Notes: generated by a model not told the origin, from the sequence alone. A stretch of 64,000 bases of DNA from Rhizobium tibeticum (GCF_900110205.1 NZ_FOCV01000009.1:124001-188000), one strand, 5' to 3'. Counted from the first letter of the stretch, positions 44,586 to 54,086 are shown. Numbers and translations are program-made.

Positions 44586-45479
44586 TCAACCTTTCACGGC
44601 AGAGCCGACGAACGAGCTCACAAACCAGCGCTGGAAAGCGAGGTAGAGAGCGAGAATGGGGAGCATCATGAGGACGGAGGCGGCCATGGCACGGTCCCAG
44701 TAGATGCTGTCCTGGCCAAAGAAGGTGGCGATGGCGACGGAGATCGGACGCGCATAGTCTGTCTGCGTCACGAGGGTCGGCCAGAGATACTGGTTCCAGC
44801 TTTCGATCCCCATGAGGATCGAGACGGTGGCAAGCGCAGGCAGGCTGAGCGGCATATAGATCGAGCGATAGATACGGAAGACTGAAGCCCCATCGATCTC
44901 CGCCGCTTCGTAGAGCTCCTTGGGAAGCTGTGCGAAGAACTGGTAGAACAGAAAGATGTAGAGGGGGCTCGCGACCCAGGGAAGAATCTGCACGGCGAAG
45001 GTGTCGGTCATGCCGGCGCGCGACACCATCACCACCAGCGGCATGATGATGCTTTCCTGCGGAATAACGTAGAGAGCGACGACCAGCGCAAGCAAGACGG
45101 CCTTGCCGCGCAGCGAGCCCCAGGCCAGCACGAAGCCGGCCATGGAATTGACGACGAGGCCGCCGCCGACTGTGACCGCCAGGATCAGCAGCGAGTTGAG
45201 AAGGTAGCGGCCGAAAGCCAGTTCGCCTGAGAAGTGCGCGACTTCCTTGAAGTTGGCGAGCGTCGGATCCGACACCCAGAAGGCACGGAAGCTGCCCATA
45301 TCCGCCAGGATCTGGAAACGATCGTCTTTCAGGCTGGCGATGAGGAGCATGAACAGCGGCGAGATCACCACCAGGGCGATGATAAAGATGCAGACGGCCT
45401 GGACGAGGTGGAATGACGCCTTGCTGGAAGCCCAGGGTTTCACGACGGGCGTCGCTTGGCTCATGACGAGATCAGACAT
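44586..45479 (-). CDS. Fructoside ABC transporter permease (MalG type)
   Basis: 297 residues, six membrane helices, EAA loop EAAEIDGASVFRIYRSIYMP. Its ATG overlaps the end of the upstream permease gene by eight bases, implying coupled translation. It pairs with the permease at 45472. The cognate ATPase gene is decayed, so a shared ATPase is needed for activity. Confidence 0.93.
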   Translation of the reverse strand: MSDLVMSQATPVVKPWASSKASFHLVQAVCIFIIALVVISPLFMLLIASLKDDRFQILADMGSFRAFWVSDPTLANFKEVAHFSGELAFGRYLLNSLLILAVTVGGGLVVNSMAGFVLAWGSLRGKAVLLALVVALYVIPQESIIMPLVVMVSRAGMTDTFAVQILPWVASPLYIFLFYQFFAQLPKELYEAAEIDGASVFRIYRSIYMPLSLPALATVSILMGIESWNQYLWPTLVTQTDYARPISVAIATFFGQDSIYWDRAMAASVLMMLPILALYLAFQRWFVSSFVGSAVKG

Positions 45480-46404
45480 CAAAGCGCCTCAAGAGTTTGC
45501 GCTGGATCAGCGCGATTACGAGTACGATGACGAACAGAATAACGGAGACGGCAGAAGCATAGCCGAGCTTCTGCTCCTCGAATCCGGCCCGCACCATGTA
45601 GTGCACGACGGTTTCGGTGCTTCCCTTTGGTCCGCCCTGGGTGAGGATGGCGACCTGCGTATAGAGCTTGAACGCCTGGATGGTCGTAATGACAAGCACG
45701 AAGACGTGAGTGGGCCGCAGACCGGGCATCGTGACATGCCAGAAGCGGCGCAGTGCGTTCGCGCCATCGATCTTGGCAGCATCATAGAGTTCGTCCGGAA
45801 TCCCCTGGAGACCGGCGAGGTAGACGATCATCTGGAAGCCATAGGCCTGCCACGCGGAGAGCAGCACGATCGAGAACATCGCCCAGTCGGGATCGCCTAG
45901 CCAGTCGATCGGCTGGATCCGGCCGCCGGACAGGAAGCCGACGATCTGGTTGAACGGCCCGCTGGGATATTGGAACAGAGTGCCCCAGATGACGCAGACG
46001 ACAACCATGGAGGTGATCGCAGGCAGGAAGAACATGCCGCGCAGGAGATTGCGACCGGGTATCTTCTGGTGCAGCAGCAGCGCCGTCGCAAAGGCGAGGC
46101 CGCACTGAACCGGCAGAACCCAGAATGTAAAGCGCGACACGTTCCACAAGGCCGTCCAGAACAGCGGATCGTTGAAGATGCGCTGGAAGTTCAGCAACCC
46201 GACGAAGCGCACCGGCGTCGGCCGCGGCACCAGCGGCTGGTTCGTCATCGACGTCCAGAATGACAGAAGGAACGGCGCGATCAGGAAGACGGCGAGAAGC
46301 AGGACGGCGGGGGCGATCATCAGGGCCTCCTGCGCCAGCCGACGCCGATCGCGTCGGCCGCCCGAGCGCAGCCGCCCGGCGGCGGGCGATTGTTGCAAAG
46401 TCAT
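45472..46404 (-). CDS. Fructoside ABC transporter permease (MalF type)
   Basis: 310 residues, about six membrane helices and the EAA-like loop DAAKIDGANALRRFWHVTMP. ATG 46404 follows AGGAGGAGATC. The first 30 residues are arginine-rich and cytosolic. The reading frame is intact, with no sign of decay. Confidence 0.93.
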   Translation of the reverse strand: MTLQQSPAAGRLRSGGRRDRRRLAQEALMIAPAVLLLAVFLIAPFLLSFWTSMTNQPLVPRPTPVRFVGLLNFQRIFNDPLFWTALWNVSRFTFWVLPVQCGLAFATALLLHQKIPGRNLLRGMFFLPAITSMVVVCVIWGTLFQYPSGPFNQIVGFLSGGRIQPIDWLGDPDWAMFSIVLLSAWQAYGFQMIVYLAGLQGIPDELYDAAKIDGANALRRFWHVTMPGLRPTHVFVLVITTIQAFKLYTQVAILTQGGPKGSTETVVHYMVRAGFEEQKLGYASAVSVILFVIVLVIALIQRKLLRRFDV

Positions 46405-46485
46405 GATCTCCTCCTCCTGAAGTTGGGGGCATCCAACGGGGTTGCCGCCAGGCTGCCTTACCGGCACGGCCTGGCGGCAAAAGTC

Positions 46486-47778
46486 TCACTGCTGCGCATC
46501 AAACGGCGGGTAGCCGGCGTTATCCTCGATATCTTCATCGATCTTCTGGGCGGCTTCCGACAATGCTTCCTTGGCGTCACCACCATTAAAGATCTTGTCG
46601 ACGGCCTGCATGAAGGCCGAGGTAATCGTCGGATAGGCCGGATGCGGCGGGCGAGCGACGGCCGTCTTCGACGCCTGTTCGAAGGCAACGGCCATCGGGC
46701 CACCCGCAGCGTAGAGCGGCGAATCGGCGGCAAAGCTCTTCAGCCCGGGGAAGCCGGAATTCTCCTTGGCAAACTCGCGATACGCCTTGTCCTTCAGAAG
46801 GAAGCTCAGGAACTTGCCGGCAACGTCGGGATGCTCGGACGACTTCGTGATACCCCAGATCCAGGTCCCGTTAGGGCTCACACCTTTGGTGCCGAGCTTC
46901 GGCAGCGGCATGACGACGATATCGTCCTTCATCGCCGCGGCTGCCTCCGCATAGAACCAATGACCGCCGAGTGCCAATGCAGCCGGCTTGCCGTCGGCAT
47001 AGAACTGGTTTGTGCCCGAAGAGCCCGGAACGACCCAACCGTTCTTCACCCACGTTTGCATCATCGTCAGCGCATTGACACAGGCCTCGCCGTCCAGCGT
47101 TCCCGTTGCCTTCCACGATGTCCTGTCGATCAGGTCACAGCCGGCAGACGCGAGAAGTGGTCCGTAAGCGTAGGTGATCCACTCCGTCTTGATGCCATAG
47201 CCGCGGAACGTATCGATGGGCCATTTGACACCGTCGAGCTTGGAGAGCTTTTCCAGGTAGCCTTCGAATTCCTCTCGCGTCCAGGCGTCGTCGACGGATT
47301 TCGGAATGCGTGCGCCGATCGCCTCCAGGTACTTTTTGTTGCCGTAGAGCACGACCGAGGAGTCGGTGAGACCGACAGCATAGAGGTCCTTGTCGATCGG
47401 ATAGGTACCCTGTGCAACATTCGAAGGCGTCATGTCGTCGACGATATCCTTCTCGATCAACGGCTTGATCGGCTGCAGGTATCCCGACCAAACGTAGTTG
47501 GCGAGAAACGGTGCATCGAGTTCCATGATGTCGGGCAACTGCTTGGCCATGACAGCCGCGCTGAACTTTTCGTTGTAGGCATCATGCGGCGCATAGATGA
47601 GTTCGACGTCAACATCGGGATTGGCTTCTTCGAAGCGCTTGCCAACGTCGCCGTAGGTCTTGACCCAACCCGGATCACCCTGATGCATCATGTGAATGAC
47701 CGTCTTAGCCTCTGCCAGGCCGGCGGTTACGGCAAGGGACCCCGAGACCAGAAGCGCCGAAAGTAAACGTTTACCCAT
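46486..47778 (-). CDS. Fructoside ABC transporter periplasmic binding protein
   Basis: 430-residue family 1 solute-binding protein. Signal peptide MGKRLLSALLVSGSLAVTAG with cleavage after AEA (about residue 24). The mature part begins KTVIHMMHQGDPGWVKTY. The substrate is inferred from the GH32 enzyme and could be sucrose, fructo-oligosaccharide or levan fragments. AAAGGAGGAG lies upstream of ATG 47778. The codons for residues 2-5 form a perfect LacI operator (47763-47774). Confidence 0.92.
   Translation of the reverse strand: MGKRLLSALLVSGSLAVTAGLAEAKTVIHMMHQGDPGWVKTYGDVGKRFEEANPDVDVELIYAPHDAYNEKFSAAVMAKQLPDIMELDAPFLANYVWSGYLQPIKPLIEKDIVDDMTPSNVAQGTYPIDKDLYAVGLTDSSVVLYGNKKYLEAIGARIPKSVDDAWTREEFEGYLEKLSKLDGVKWPIDTFRGYGIKTEWITYAYGPLLASAGCDLIDRTSWKATGTLDGEACVNALTMMQTWVKNGWVVPGSSGTNQFYADGKPAALALGGHWFYAEAAAAMKDDIVVMPLPKLGTKGVSPNGTWIWGITKSSEHPDVAGKFLSFLLKDKAYREFAKENSGFPGLKSFAADSPLYAAGGPMAVAFEQASKTAVARPPHPAYPTITSAFMQAVDKIFNGGDAKEALSEAAQKIDEDIEDNAGYPPFDAQQ
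47763..47774. promoter_or_regulatory. LacI-type operator inside the start of the binding-protein gene
   Basis: GTAAACGTTTAC is a perfect 12-base CG-centred palindrome lying in codons 2-5 of the binding-protein gene. Together with the preceding bases it reads GGGTAAACG on the minus strand, shared with the operator in front of the lacI gene at 48830-48849. Confidence 0.65.
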
Positions 47779-47819
47779 TTTATTTCTCCTCCTTTGGATA
47801 ATCATGCTGCGGTTGATTT

Positions 47820-48818
47820 TCAGATGGAAGATCGAGAGATGAGCTGGAATGGAAGCCTTCGCGCTTGCGGAGGAACCGTCTCCTCGCTCAGCAATATCTC
47901 TGCGGCAAGCCGGCCCATGGCGCGATGCGGCAGAGCCATCGTTGTCAGCGGCGGATCGAGCCTTGTGGCGATCTCGACCTGATTGTCGAAACTGCCGACC
48001 GCGACGTCGTCGGGGATGCGCGCTCCCACGCGCCTTAGCGCCGAATACACCTCCATGGCGACACGATCGTTGCCACAGAGAATGGCATCTGGACGCTCGC
48101 TCGCGTTCATCAGGCCGGCGATATGCGTTCCGACCAGACTGGGCGCGCGGTCACTGTAGATCGGACGGCGCACAGCAGGCACAACGCCGGCCGGCGCAAT
48201 GCCTGCTTCATCGAGCGCCTTTCGAAAGCCGCGCTCACGCAATTCCCCGGCGAGAAGACCCGGAAGATTGATGAAGGCAATGCGGCGACGCCCGGCGGCG
48301 AGCAGGTGACGAGTGATCTCGAAGGCAGCACTCTCTTCGTCAGGCACCAGCGAGGTTACCCGACCGTTGGCTTCGCTGCAGTTGATCATGATGCCGACAT
48401 TTCCGACCAACGCTTCCGGCAAGGCGACGGTCTTGTGGTACATCGCCGCATAGGCGATGGCGCGAGGACGAAAGCGGCGCACCTCCTCTAGAACCGAAGC
48501 GACATCGCGGGTGCCGTTGAGGTTCATCGCAAAGACGGCCATCTCCGCCGTCCGTGCGGCACCATCGAGGCCGCGGATGATCTCCGTCGCAAAGGGTGAG
48601 GTGATAAGCTCGTCGGCAACGACGCCGATCAGCGGCAACCAACCCTGCCGCACGCCTCTGGCAGCGAGGTTGGTGACATAGCCGAGTTCCTCGGCAATCT
48701 GCTTGATCCTCGAGCGCGTCGCTTCCGACATACGGGCGGATCCACCATGCAGCGCGCCGGAGACGGTCTTGATCGAGACCCCCGCCAGTTCCGCTATGTC
48801 TGAAAGCGACGCCGCCAA
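47820..48818 (-). CDS. LacI-family regulator of the fructoside operon
   Basis: 332 residues from TTG 48818, with GGGAGG about six bases upstream. HTH and hinge LSDIAELAGVSIKTVSGALHG-GSARMSEATRSRI are at the N terminus. The effector domain contains IGVVADELITSPF and DAILCGNDRVAMEVYSALRR. It is the first gene of the operon, 41 bases before the binding-protein gene. Two matching operators, one at its own promoter and one in the next gene, support autoregulation and control of transport by a sugar inducer. Confidence 0.92.
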   Translation of the reverse strand: MAASLSDIAELAGVSIKTVSGALHGGSARMSEATRSRIKQIAEELGYVTNLAARGVRQGWLPLIGVVADELITSPFATEIIRGLDGAARTAEMAVFAMNLNGTRDVASVLEEVRRFRPRAIAYAAMYHKTVALPEALVGNVGIMINCSEANGRVTSLVPDEESAAFEITRHLLAAGRRRIAFINLPGLLAGELRERGFRKALDEAGIAPAGVVPAVRRPIYSDRAPSLVGTHIAGLMNASERPDAILCGNDRVAMEVYSALRRVGARIPDDVAVGSFDNQVEIATRLDPPLTTMALPHRAMGRLAAEILLSEETVPPQARRLPFQLISRSSI

Positions 48819-48829
48819 GTCTTCCTCCC

Positions 48830-48849
48830 TTGGGTTATCGTTTACCCAA
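48830..48849. promoter_or_regulatory. LacI-type operator in the lacI promoter
   Basis: TTGGGTTATCGTTTACCCAA, CG-centred with six-base perfect outer arms (TTGGGT/ACCCAA). The half-site GGGTAAACG is identical to the one at 47763-47777. Confidence 0.65.
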
Positions 48850-49073
48850 TAAGATAATCCGATGCGCTTTGTCAAGCATGAAGGCATTTCGACTTGTGCG
48901 ATCTGGTCAAGCTCGTCTGTTTAAAGATGAGAGGCCTTGCGCCGCAAATCCAAAATCGTCCCCCCTTACGGGAGATCAAACAATTATATTGCAACCCCCT
49001 GAATTAGCAGATTTAGTATATACTGAGACCGCCGACAAAACTGAGCGACAGGAACAGTCTGAGGGCGCCTGCA

Positions 49074-50879
49074 ATGCAAAGTTCCCGAGCGAGCAGGGAT
49101 GGGGCTGCCCATCCCACAGTCAATGAAATACGTGATCAAATCGAGCGCATCCTCTCCAGTGGCGAGTTTCACGCACCCGACCGGGGCCGGCGATTTCTCG
49201 AATTCATTGTCGAGGAGACACTTTCAGGCCGTGCCGACTACCTGAAGGCCTACACGATTGCGCAAGAGGTATTCGCGAGAGACACGTCCTTCGACGCCCA
49301 AAACGATCCGGTTGTGCGGATCGAGGCAGGCCGGATCCGTAGGGCGCTCGAACGCTACTACTTGGTTGCCGGCCACGCCGACAGCATCGTTGTTACGATA
49401 CCAAAAGGCGGGTATGTGCCATCCTTCGGCTACGCCGAAGGTGCCTGCGACCCCACCGCTCAAGTGGTATCGGCCCCGAGCACGCTTCCTGAACGGGATC
49501 CGACAGAACCGGCGCCGGCACCAATGCGATCCCCTCCTACACGCTACCGACGCTGGATGTGGTATGCCATAGCCGTGTCCGCAGCAATTGTTGGGGTCAT
49601 AGGCTTCCTTCATGTGCCGCGCCTTTCCCTTACCGCTTCACCGGCCCTGTCCTCATCTGCTGTTTCAAGCGACGGCACTCAGCCCAGGATCATGGTCGAG
49701 CCGTTCCAGAACGTTCCCGGCAAGGCTGCCTCGGCAGACATCGCACAAGGGCTGACGGATGAAGTCGTCGGACAACTCACGAAGTTCAGGGAGATCGTCG
49801 TCATTGCCCCCCGAACACAGCCGGGATCCCAGGCGGAAGGACCATGGTTTGCACTGCAGGGAAGCGTTCGGCTCGAAGCGGATAAAATGCGGCTGATCGC
49901 GCGGCTGATCCGCCTCGGGGACGGTGCCGTCATCTGGGCAGACGACTATGATGCGGACCTGCGCGAGCGCAACCTGCTTGAGGTGGAGACCGACGTTGCG
50001 CAACGTATTGCCACGACCATTGCCCAACCATACGGTATCGCCTTTCAGCCTTATGTCAGCAAGGTCGTCAAGCCGGACAGCGGCGATTGGGAAGCTTATT
50101 CATGTGCGCTGTCGTACTACGCATATCGAGCCGAGCTCGATCCGCGGATGCATACGGCGGTAAGAGATTGTCTGACGGAGGCAGTCAGACGGCTTCCAAC
50201 GAATTCTACCTATTGGGCTTTGCTATCGCTGATCTATCTCGATGAGGTGAGGTTCCAATACCAGCTCAGAGCCCAGTCGTCGCCACGGCCATTGGAGCTC
50301 GCGGCGGACGCAGCCAAACGGGCGGTGGATCTTGACCCCCGGAACGCCCGTGCATTGCAGGCGCTGATGCTCGCCAGCTTCTTCAGCAACGACGTGGACG
50401 CTGCGCTGAGAGCGGGAGCTGCCGCCTACGCAATCAACCCCAATGATACGGAGGTTGCGGGCGAATATGGTTTCCGTCTTGCAATGTTCGGAAGGTGGGA
50501 CACCGGCTGCGAATTGATCTCCGGCGCGATCAGCAGAAATCCCGGCCCTAGAGGATACTACGAGGTCGGTATGGCGTTATGTGCCTATATGAGGGGAGAC
50601 AATCAGGCAGCTGAGCTTTGGGCCCGCATGGCCGATTTGAAATACAATCCCATGCACCATCTCGTTTTGCTGGCCATCCTCGGCGCGTCAGGCAAGCTTG
50701 ACGAAGCGCGCAGCGAGCAGGACTGGCTCCGGATGAATGCCCCGGTGCTTATGGAAAACATCCGCAAGGAAGTGGCGCTACGTCTCCACCGTGCGCAAGA
50801 CCAGGAGCGCTTCCTTGACGGCTTGCGGGCCTCCGGCGTCGCGATCCCTCCTGGCGATGGCATGATCGGCAGCCAGTAG
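49074..50879 (+). CDS. Membrane-anchored protein with N-terminal HTH-like domain and C-terminal TPR-like repeats
   Basis: 601 residues. Residues 15-115 form a conserved cytosolic domain (DRGRRFLEFIVEETLSGR, YTIAQEVFARDTSF, DPVVRIEAGRIRRALERYY, PKGGYVPSF) that looks winged-helix-like. A proline-rich linker and one membrane helix (about 161-180) follow, then a TolB/FlgO-like region (RIMVEPFQNVPG to VIWADDYD) and helical TPR-type repeats to the end. Proteins of this build in rhizobia are often labelled adenylate cyclase, but no cyclase catalytic residues are present. The topology suggests a ToxR/CadC-like membrane sensor with a DNA-binding cytosolic end. GAGG lies nine bases before the ATG. Confidence 0.75.
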   Translation: MQSSRASRDGAAHPTVNEIRDQIERILSSGEFHAPDRGRRFLEFIVEETLSGRADYLKAYTIAQEVFARDTSFDAQNDPVVRIEAGRIRRALERYYLVAGHADSIVVTIPKGGYVPSFGYAEGACDPTAQVVSAPSTLPERDPTEPAPAPMRSPPTRYRRWMWYAIAVSAAIVGVIGFLHVPRLSLTASPALSSSAVSSDGTQPRIMVEPFQNVPGKAASADIAQGLTDEVVGQLTKFREIVVIAPRTQPGSQAEGPWFALQGSVRLEADKMRLIARLIRLGDGAVIWADDYDADLRERNLLEVETDVAQRIATTIAQPYGIAFQPYVSKVVKPDSGDWEAYSCALSYYAYRAELDPRMHTAVRDCLTEAVRRLPTNSTYWALLSLIYLDEVRFQYQLRAQSSPRPLELAADAAKRAVDLDPRNARALQALMLASFFSNDVDAALRAGAAAYAINPNDTEVAGEYGFRLAMFGRWDTGCELISGAISRNPGPRGYYEVGMALCAYMRGDNQAAELWARMADLKYNPMHHLVLLAILGASGKLDEARSEQDWLRMNAPVLMENIRKEVALRLHRAQDQERFLDGLRASGVAIPPGDGMIGSQ

Positions 50880-50981
50880 TTCGCGACGTAGCATACCGTA
50901 TGCTACCCCATCCGACGCGTATTTTACTGCCTTAACGCCCCTACTCACCTTATCCTTTGGAAAACTTTGGAGGACATGGCG

Positions 50982-51446
50982 ATGACTGCAAGCGAGACGA
51001 CCCCCCAGTCGATGACCAGTGCCGAAGATCTGCGCAAGCGTGCACTTGAACTTCAGCTCGCGGAGATGGAACGCGACGAAAAGATAAAGGCCCGCGAGGC
51101 GACGAAACATGCAGAGTTCATCGAGGATTTTTTCCAGAAGCATATCGGTGAGACAGAACGCGCAGTCATCAAACGCCTTGTGATGAAGGCGGCTGCGGAC
51201 GGGAAATACGAAGCGATGATCTATAGCTTTCCGTCCAGCCTCTGCTCGGACAGCGGTCGCGGCATCAACAACAACCTCCCTGGCTGGCAAAATAGCCTGC
51301 AGGGCAAGGCGAAGGAACTCTACGATCTATTTGAAACGGTCGCAAAGCCCCAGGGTTACGGCCTGAAAGCGGCGATTATCAATTTCCCGGGCGGCATCCC
51401 CGGCGACGTCGGCTTCTTCCTGACCTGGGAGCCGCCTGTCGAATAG
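50982..51446 (+). CDS. Protein of unknown function (154 residues)
   Basis: Begins MTASETTPQSMTSAEDLRKRALELQLAEMER, a charged helical N-terminal third (probable coiled coil at about 10-60), followed by a globular part with MIYSFPSSLCSDSGRGINNN and INFPGGIPGDVGFFLTW. No signal peptide or membrane helix. Family not recognised. ATG 50982 has GGAGG eight bases upstream; ATG 50976 is an alternative. It is downstream of the TPR protein gene by 102 bases. Confidence 0.75.
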   Translation: MTASETTPQSMTSAEDLRKRALELQLAEMERDEKIKAREATKHAEFIEDFFQKHIGETERAVIKRLVMKAAADGKYEAMIYSFPSSLCSDSGRGINNNLPGWQNSLQGKAKELYDLFETVAKPQGYGLKAAIINFPGGIPGDVGFFLTWEPPVE

Positions 51447-51627
51447 ATCGGACGGAAGGCGCCTGATCGGATAGACACCCGGCACCGCCCGGCAGGTTTG
51501 CGTCGTGAGCGTGAATAAGGCTCCTGCGGCCTGTCGGCAGGAAAAGTCGCTGACGAACAAGGAGGCTCGAGTCTCTAAAGGCCAAGCGTTCCCGCGACGC
51601 ATCCGCGTGTTCTGCGAATGGCTTGGG

Positions 51628-52563
51628 CTAGTCGCGCACGATCGTCCAGTTCTCGTCCGGGTTAAATTCCTTGATTGTTGAGACCAGCTGCTCCGTCTCG
51701 GGGCCCAGATCCCGCTGATAAACGATGTTCGCGCCGTTTACGATGAACGTCTGAACCCCGGTCACGCGATACGTCACCGGCCACGCAATCAAGGCAAATC
51801 CGGCTGTCATGTTGCCATTGACGATGTAGTTCTGCTTGCCGCCAATGACGTTGGAACCCTGGGCGGTCAAGATACGATAGCGATATCCATAATACCCTTC
51901 GCCGCGCTTGGCCTTACCGGAAGCCGCCGTCTCTATCAGATGCCCGGCCGGGCTCTCCTCATCGAACAAGCCGGGCTCCCAATACAAGCCATCCCGCTTG
52001 CCGGAGCTGCTGATCAGCCGCTGAGCGAACTCGTAGACGCCATCCTCGTCCTCGTCGATTTGAGCATATTGGTACTGGGCGTTGACGTAGTCGTGCATCG
52101 TCCGGATCGTTGCAAGCTCGTTTTGGCCGACCCTGCGGTTAACGATTTCCTGTAGCCCGACTTCCGTATCGAATGCCCATTTGCCGTCCTTGTTTTTGGA
52201 TAGGGGGAAAGGCATGGGCCACAGGACGTCTCCGACTAGGACGACCTTGCGATCTTCGACGTCCTGCAATTGCAACTGCCGCGCGGCTCCCTCGCGGATG
52301 ATGCCGTAGCTTATCATCGCCTCATTGCTGGATCGCAGCTTGGCCGCGCTCAGACCGAGAAGGCTTGCCAAGCCATCAACGTCGTTGGCGCTCAACACGG
52401 TCTTGAGCCGATCAAGCGCCTCCGATGGATCGTCGAACGACGGCGGGGTGCCAGCTTCGAACTCCGAAAGGTCCGTCTGCATCTGCGACATCAACGGAGC
52501 TGCCGACACCAGGGATAGAGCCGTTCCGAGCAGCAGCGGGATTAATCTCAACTGTGGTCTCAT
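51628..52563 (-). CDS. DUF2950 family exported protein
   Basis: 311 residues. Signal peptide of about 22 residues (PLLLGTALSLVSAAPL), then FDDPSEALDRLKTVLSANDVDGL, a central GKWAFDTEVGLQEIVNRRVG block and a YYGYRYRILTAQG repeat region, all typical of DUF2950 (PF11453). No function is known. It is 33 bases after the DUF3300 gene on the same strand; these two families are often encoded side by side, so they may form one envelope system. Confidence 0.88.
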   Translation of the reverse strand: MRPQLRLIPLLLGTALSLVSAAPLMSQMQTDLSEFEAGTPPSFDDPSEALDRLKTVLSANDVDGLASLLGLSAAKLRSSNEAMISYGIIREGAARQLQLQDVEDRKVVLVGDVLWPMPFPLSKNKDGKWAFDTEVGLQEIVNRRVGQNELATIRTMHDYVNAQYQYAQIDEDEDGVYEFAQRLISSSGKRDGLYWEPGLFDEESPAGHLIETAASGKAKRGEGYYGYRYRILTAQGSNVIGGKQNYIVNGNMTAGFALIAWPVTYRVTGVQTFIVNGANIVYQRDLGPETEQLVSTIKEFNPDENWTIVRD

Positions 52564-52596
52564 GGTTTATCTCCGGAAATCCGAGAAGCTGGAACA

Positions 52597-52660
52597 CTAC
52601 CGCCGACCGCCGCCACCACGACCGCCGCCGCCTCGACCACCGCCGCGGCCACCGCCTCCG
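52597..52660 (-). repeat. Low-complexity G/R-coding repeat at the 3' end of the DUF3300 gene
   Basis: Near-tandem CCGCC/ACCGCC units encode GGGGRGGGRGGGG. Slippage here could vary the tail length between strains. Confidence 0.6.
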
Positions 52661-54051
52661 TGCGGAATTGGGCGCGAGCGTTGGACGGAGGGACGTGGGC
52701 CACCGCGTTGCCCGCCTCCCATGCTCTGCCCGCCCCGCTTGGAAGCCACCGCCTCACGCCGGCCGGATTGCACATTACCGAGGGCGCTTGGCTGGCGCGG
52801 ACGATTGTCGGATCGCGCCGCCATCTTCGGTGCGCTTGGCTTCTTCTTGGCTGCCGGCTTTGACGGACGGTTCGCCGCGTTGCCGGGGCGATTGGCTGCA
52901 TTCCCTGGACGCGCATCCGCGCGATTGGCCACGTTGCCCGGGCGGGCATCCGGGCGCGACGCCCCCGGCCGGTTCGCCGCAGCGTCTCTGGTGTTCGCCC
53001 TCGGATTTGCCTTCAAGCCTTCGACCGTGCCCTTGCGGATGTCGTCGGCACGGGCGCCGACGTCCCTGGCTCCCGGCCCGCGGTTTGCCTGCCGGTCGCT
53101 CACTTTGTTCTTGAGCTGGTTGCGGTTGTCAGACTGCAGGCTGGACTTGATCGCCGAACGATCGATATTGGCGAACTGATCCTTTCCGATATTCAGCTTG
53201 CTCCGGTCCACCTTGGTCCAGTCGATGTCGTTCCCCTTGCCGTTGAAGTTCCGGTCGTTGAAGCAGTTGTTGCAGTCGAGATCGAGGTCGCCGTCCCAGT
53301 TGCCGCCCCAAACGCCCCAATCGTCCCAGTTGACGATGGCCGCCCACGCGACACCGGTTACCGCCGCTGCGAAGAACCCGGCCCCTGGATAATAGTAGTT
53401 GTCGTAGTAGTCGGGATAGTAGGAGATCGGCTCGACCGCATAGCCCGGTTCATAGAGCATCTCAGGAGGGTATTGCGGGATATACACCTTCTCCGGATCG
53501 GTCGGTCGAATGACGACGTTCTCGTTCTCGGTGACAACAGTGACCTTGTCGTCCGTCTTGATGATGTTCTTCGCCACGGCTTCGTCGCGAAGCTGCTGGA
53601 TGGCGATCAGCACGTCCTTTTGCTGGTTGTTCAATGCGTCAGCAAGCGCCTGGGTCCAATCGAGATCGTCGCTCATCATCTTGACGATGTCGGGATAGTT
53701 CAGGAGTGATATAACGCTTCCGTCCCAATCGTCTTTCGGCTTGAGATTGGCGTCTTTCTTCTTGGCCTCCAGGAAGCGCTGAGCCTCCACGACCTGCAGG
53801 GGAAACAGCGATGCTGCCGAGATTGCGGCCACGAGCTCGTCCGGATAGAGCGCGATACGGGCGACGAGCACCTCGAGTTCATCCTCGGAGAGTAAATCCG
53901 TCTCCGGCTCCGTCGGCTCCGTGCTCTCGCTCGACGCAGGCTTCGGTGTGGGGGTCGCGGTTTGTGAATATGCCGCCAGCCCCGGATGCATGGAAATGAC
54001 TGCCAAGGCCGAGAGCCCCGCAAGCAGCCTCAAGGATCTTGCTTTCATCAT
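52597..54051 (-). CDS. DUF3300 family exported protein with glycine/arginine-rich tail
   Basis: 484 residues. Signal peptide, then the DUF3300 core (about 45-250: LLSEDELEVLVARIALYPDELV, SLLNYPDIVKMMSDDLDWTQ, VVIRPTDPEKVYIPQYPPEM). A short hydrophobic PGAGFFAAAVTGVAWAAIV stretch follows, then a long disordered region with repeats of RPGNAANRP type and a C-terminal run of G/R. AGGAGGT precedes ATG 54051. Secreted or periplasmic; the basic tail could bind a polyanion such as polyphosphate, nucleic acid or exopolysaccharide, which is speculation. Confidence 0.88.
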   Translation of the reverse strand: MMKARSLRLLAGLSALAVISMHPGLAAYSQTATPTPKPASSESTEPTEPETDLLSEDELEVLVARIALYPDELVAAISAASLFPLQVVEAQRFLEAKKKDANLKPKDDWDGSVISLLNYPDIVKMMSDDLDWTQALADALNNQQKDVLIAIQQLRDEAVAKNIIKTDDKVTVVTENENVVIRPTDPEKVYIPQYPPEMLYEPGYAVEPISYYPDYYDNYYYPGAGFFAAAVTGVAWAAIVNWDDWGVWGGNWDGDLDLDCNNCFNDRNFNGKGNDIDWTKVDRSKLNIGKDQFANIDRSAIKSSLQSDNRNQLKNKVSDRQANRGPGARDVGARADDIRKGTVEGLKANPRANTRDAAANRPGASRPDARPGNVANRADARPGNAANRPGNAANRPSKPAAKKKPSAPKMAARSDNRPRQPSALGNVQSGRREAVASKRGGQSMGGGQRGGPRPSVQRSRPIPHGGGGRGGGRGGGGRGGGGRR

Positions 54052-54086
54052 GCACCGACCTCCTTGCAGATGACCTGGCTGAATGC

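Noticed and set aside
46390..47766. 458-codon plus-strand frame opposite the fructoside binding-protein gene
   Set aside because: Antisense shadow; the minus-strand gene has a signal peptide, ribosome-binding site and operon context.
52600..52680. Possible CRISPR-like or minisatellite array
   Set aside because: The repeats are short, lack spacers and encode a G/R tail in frame; there are no cas genes.
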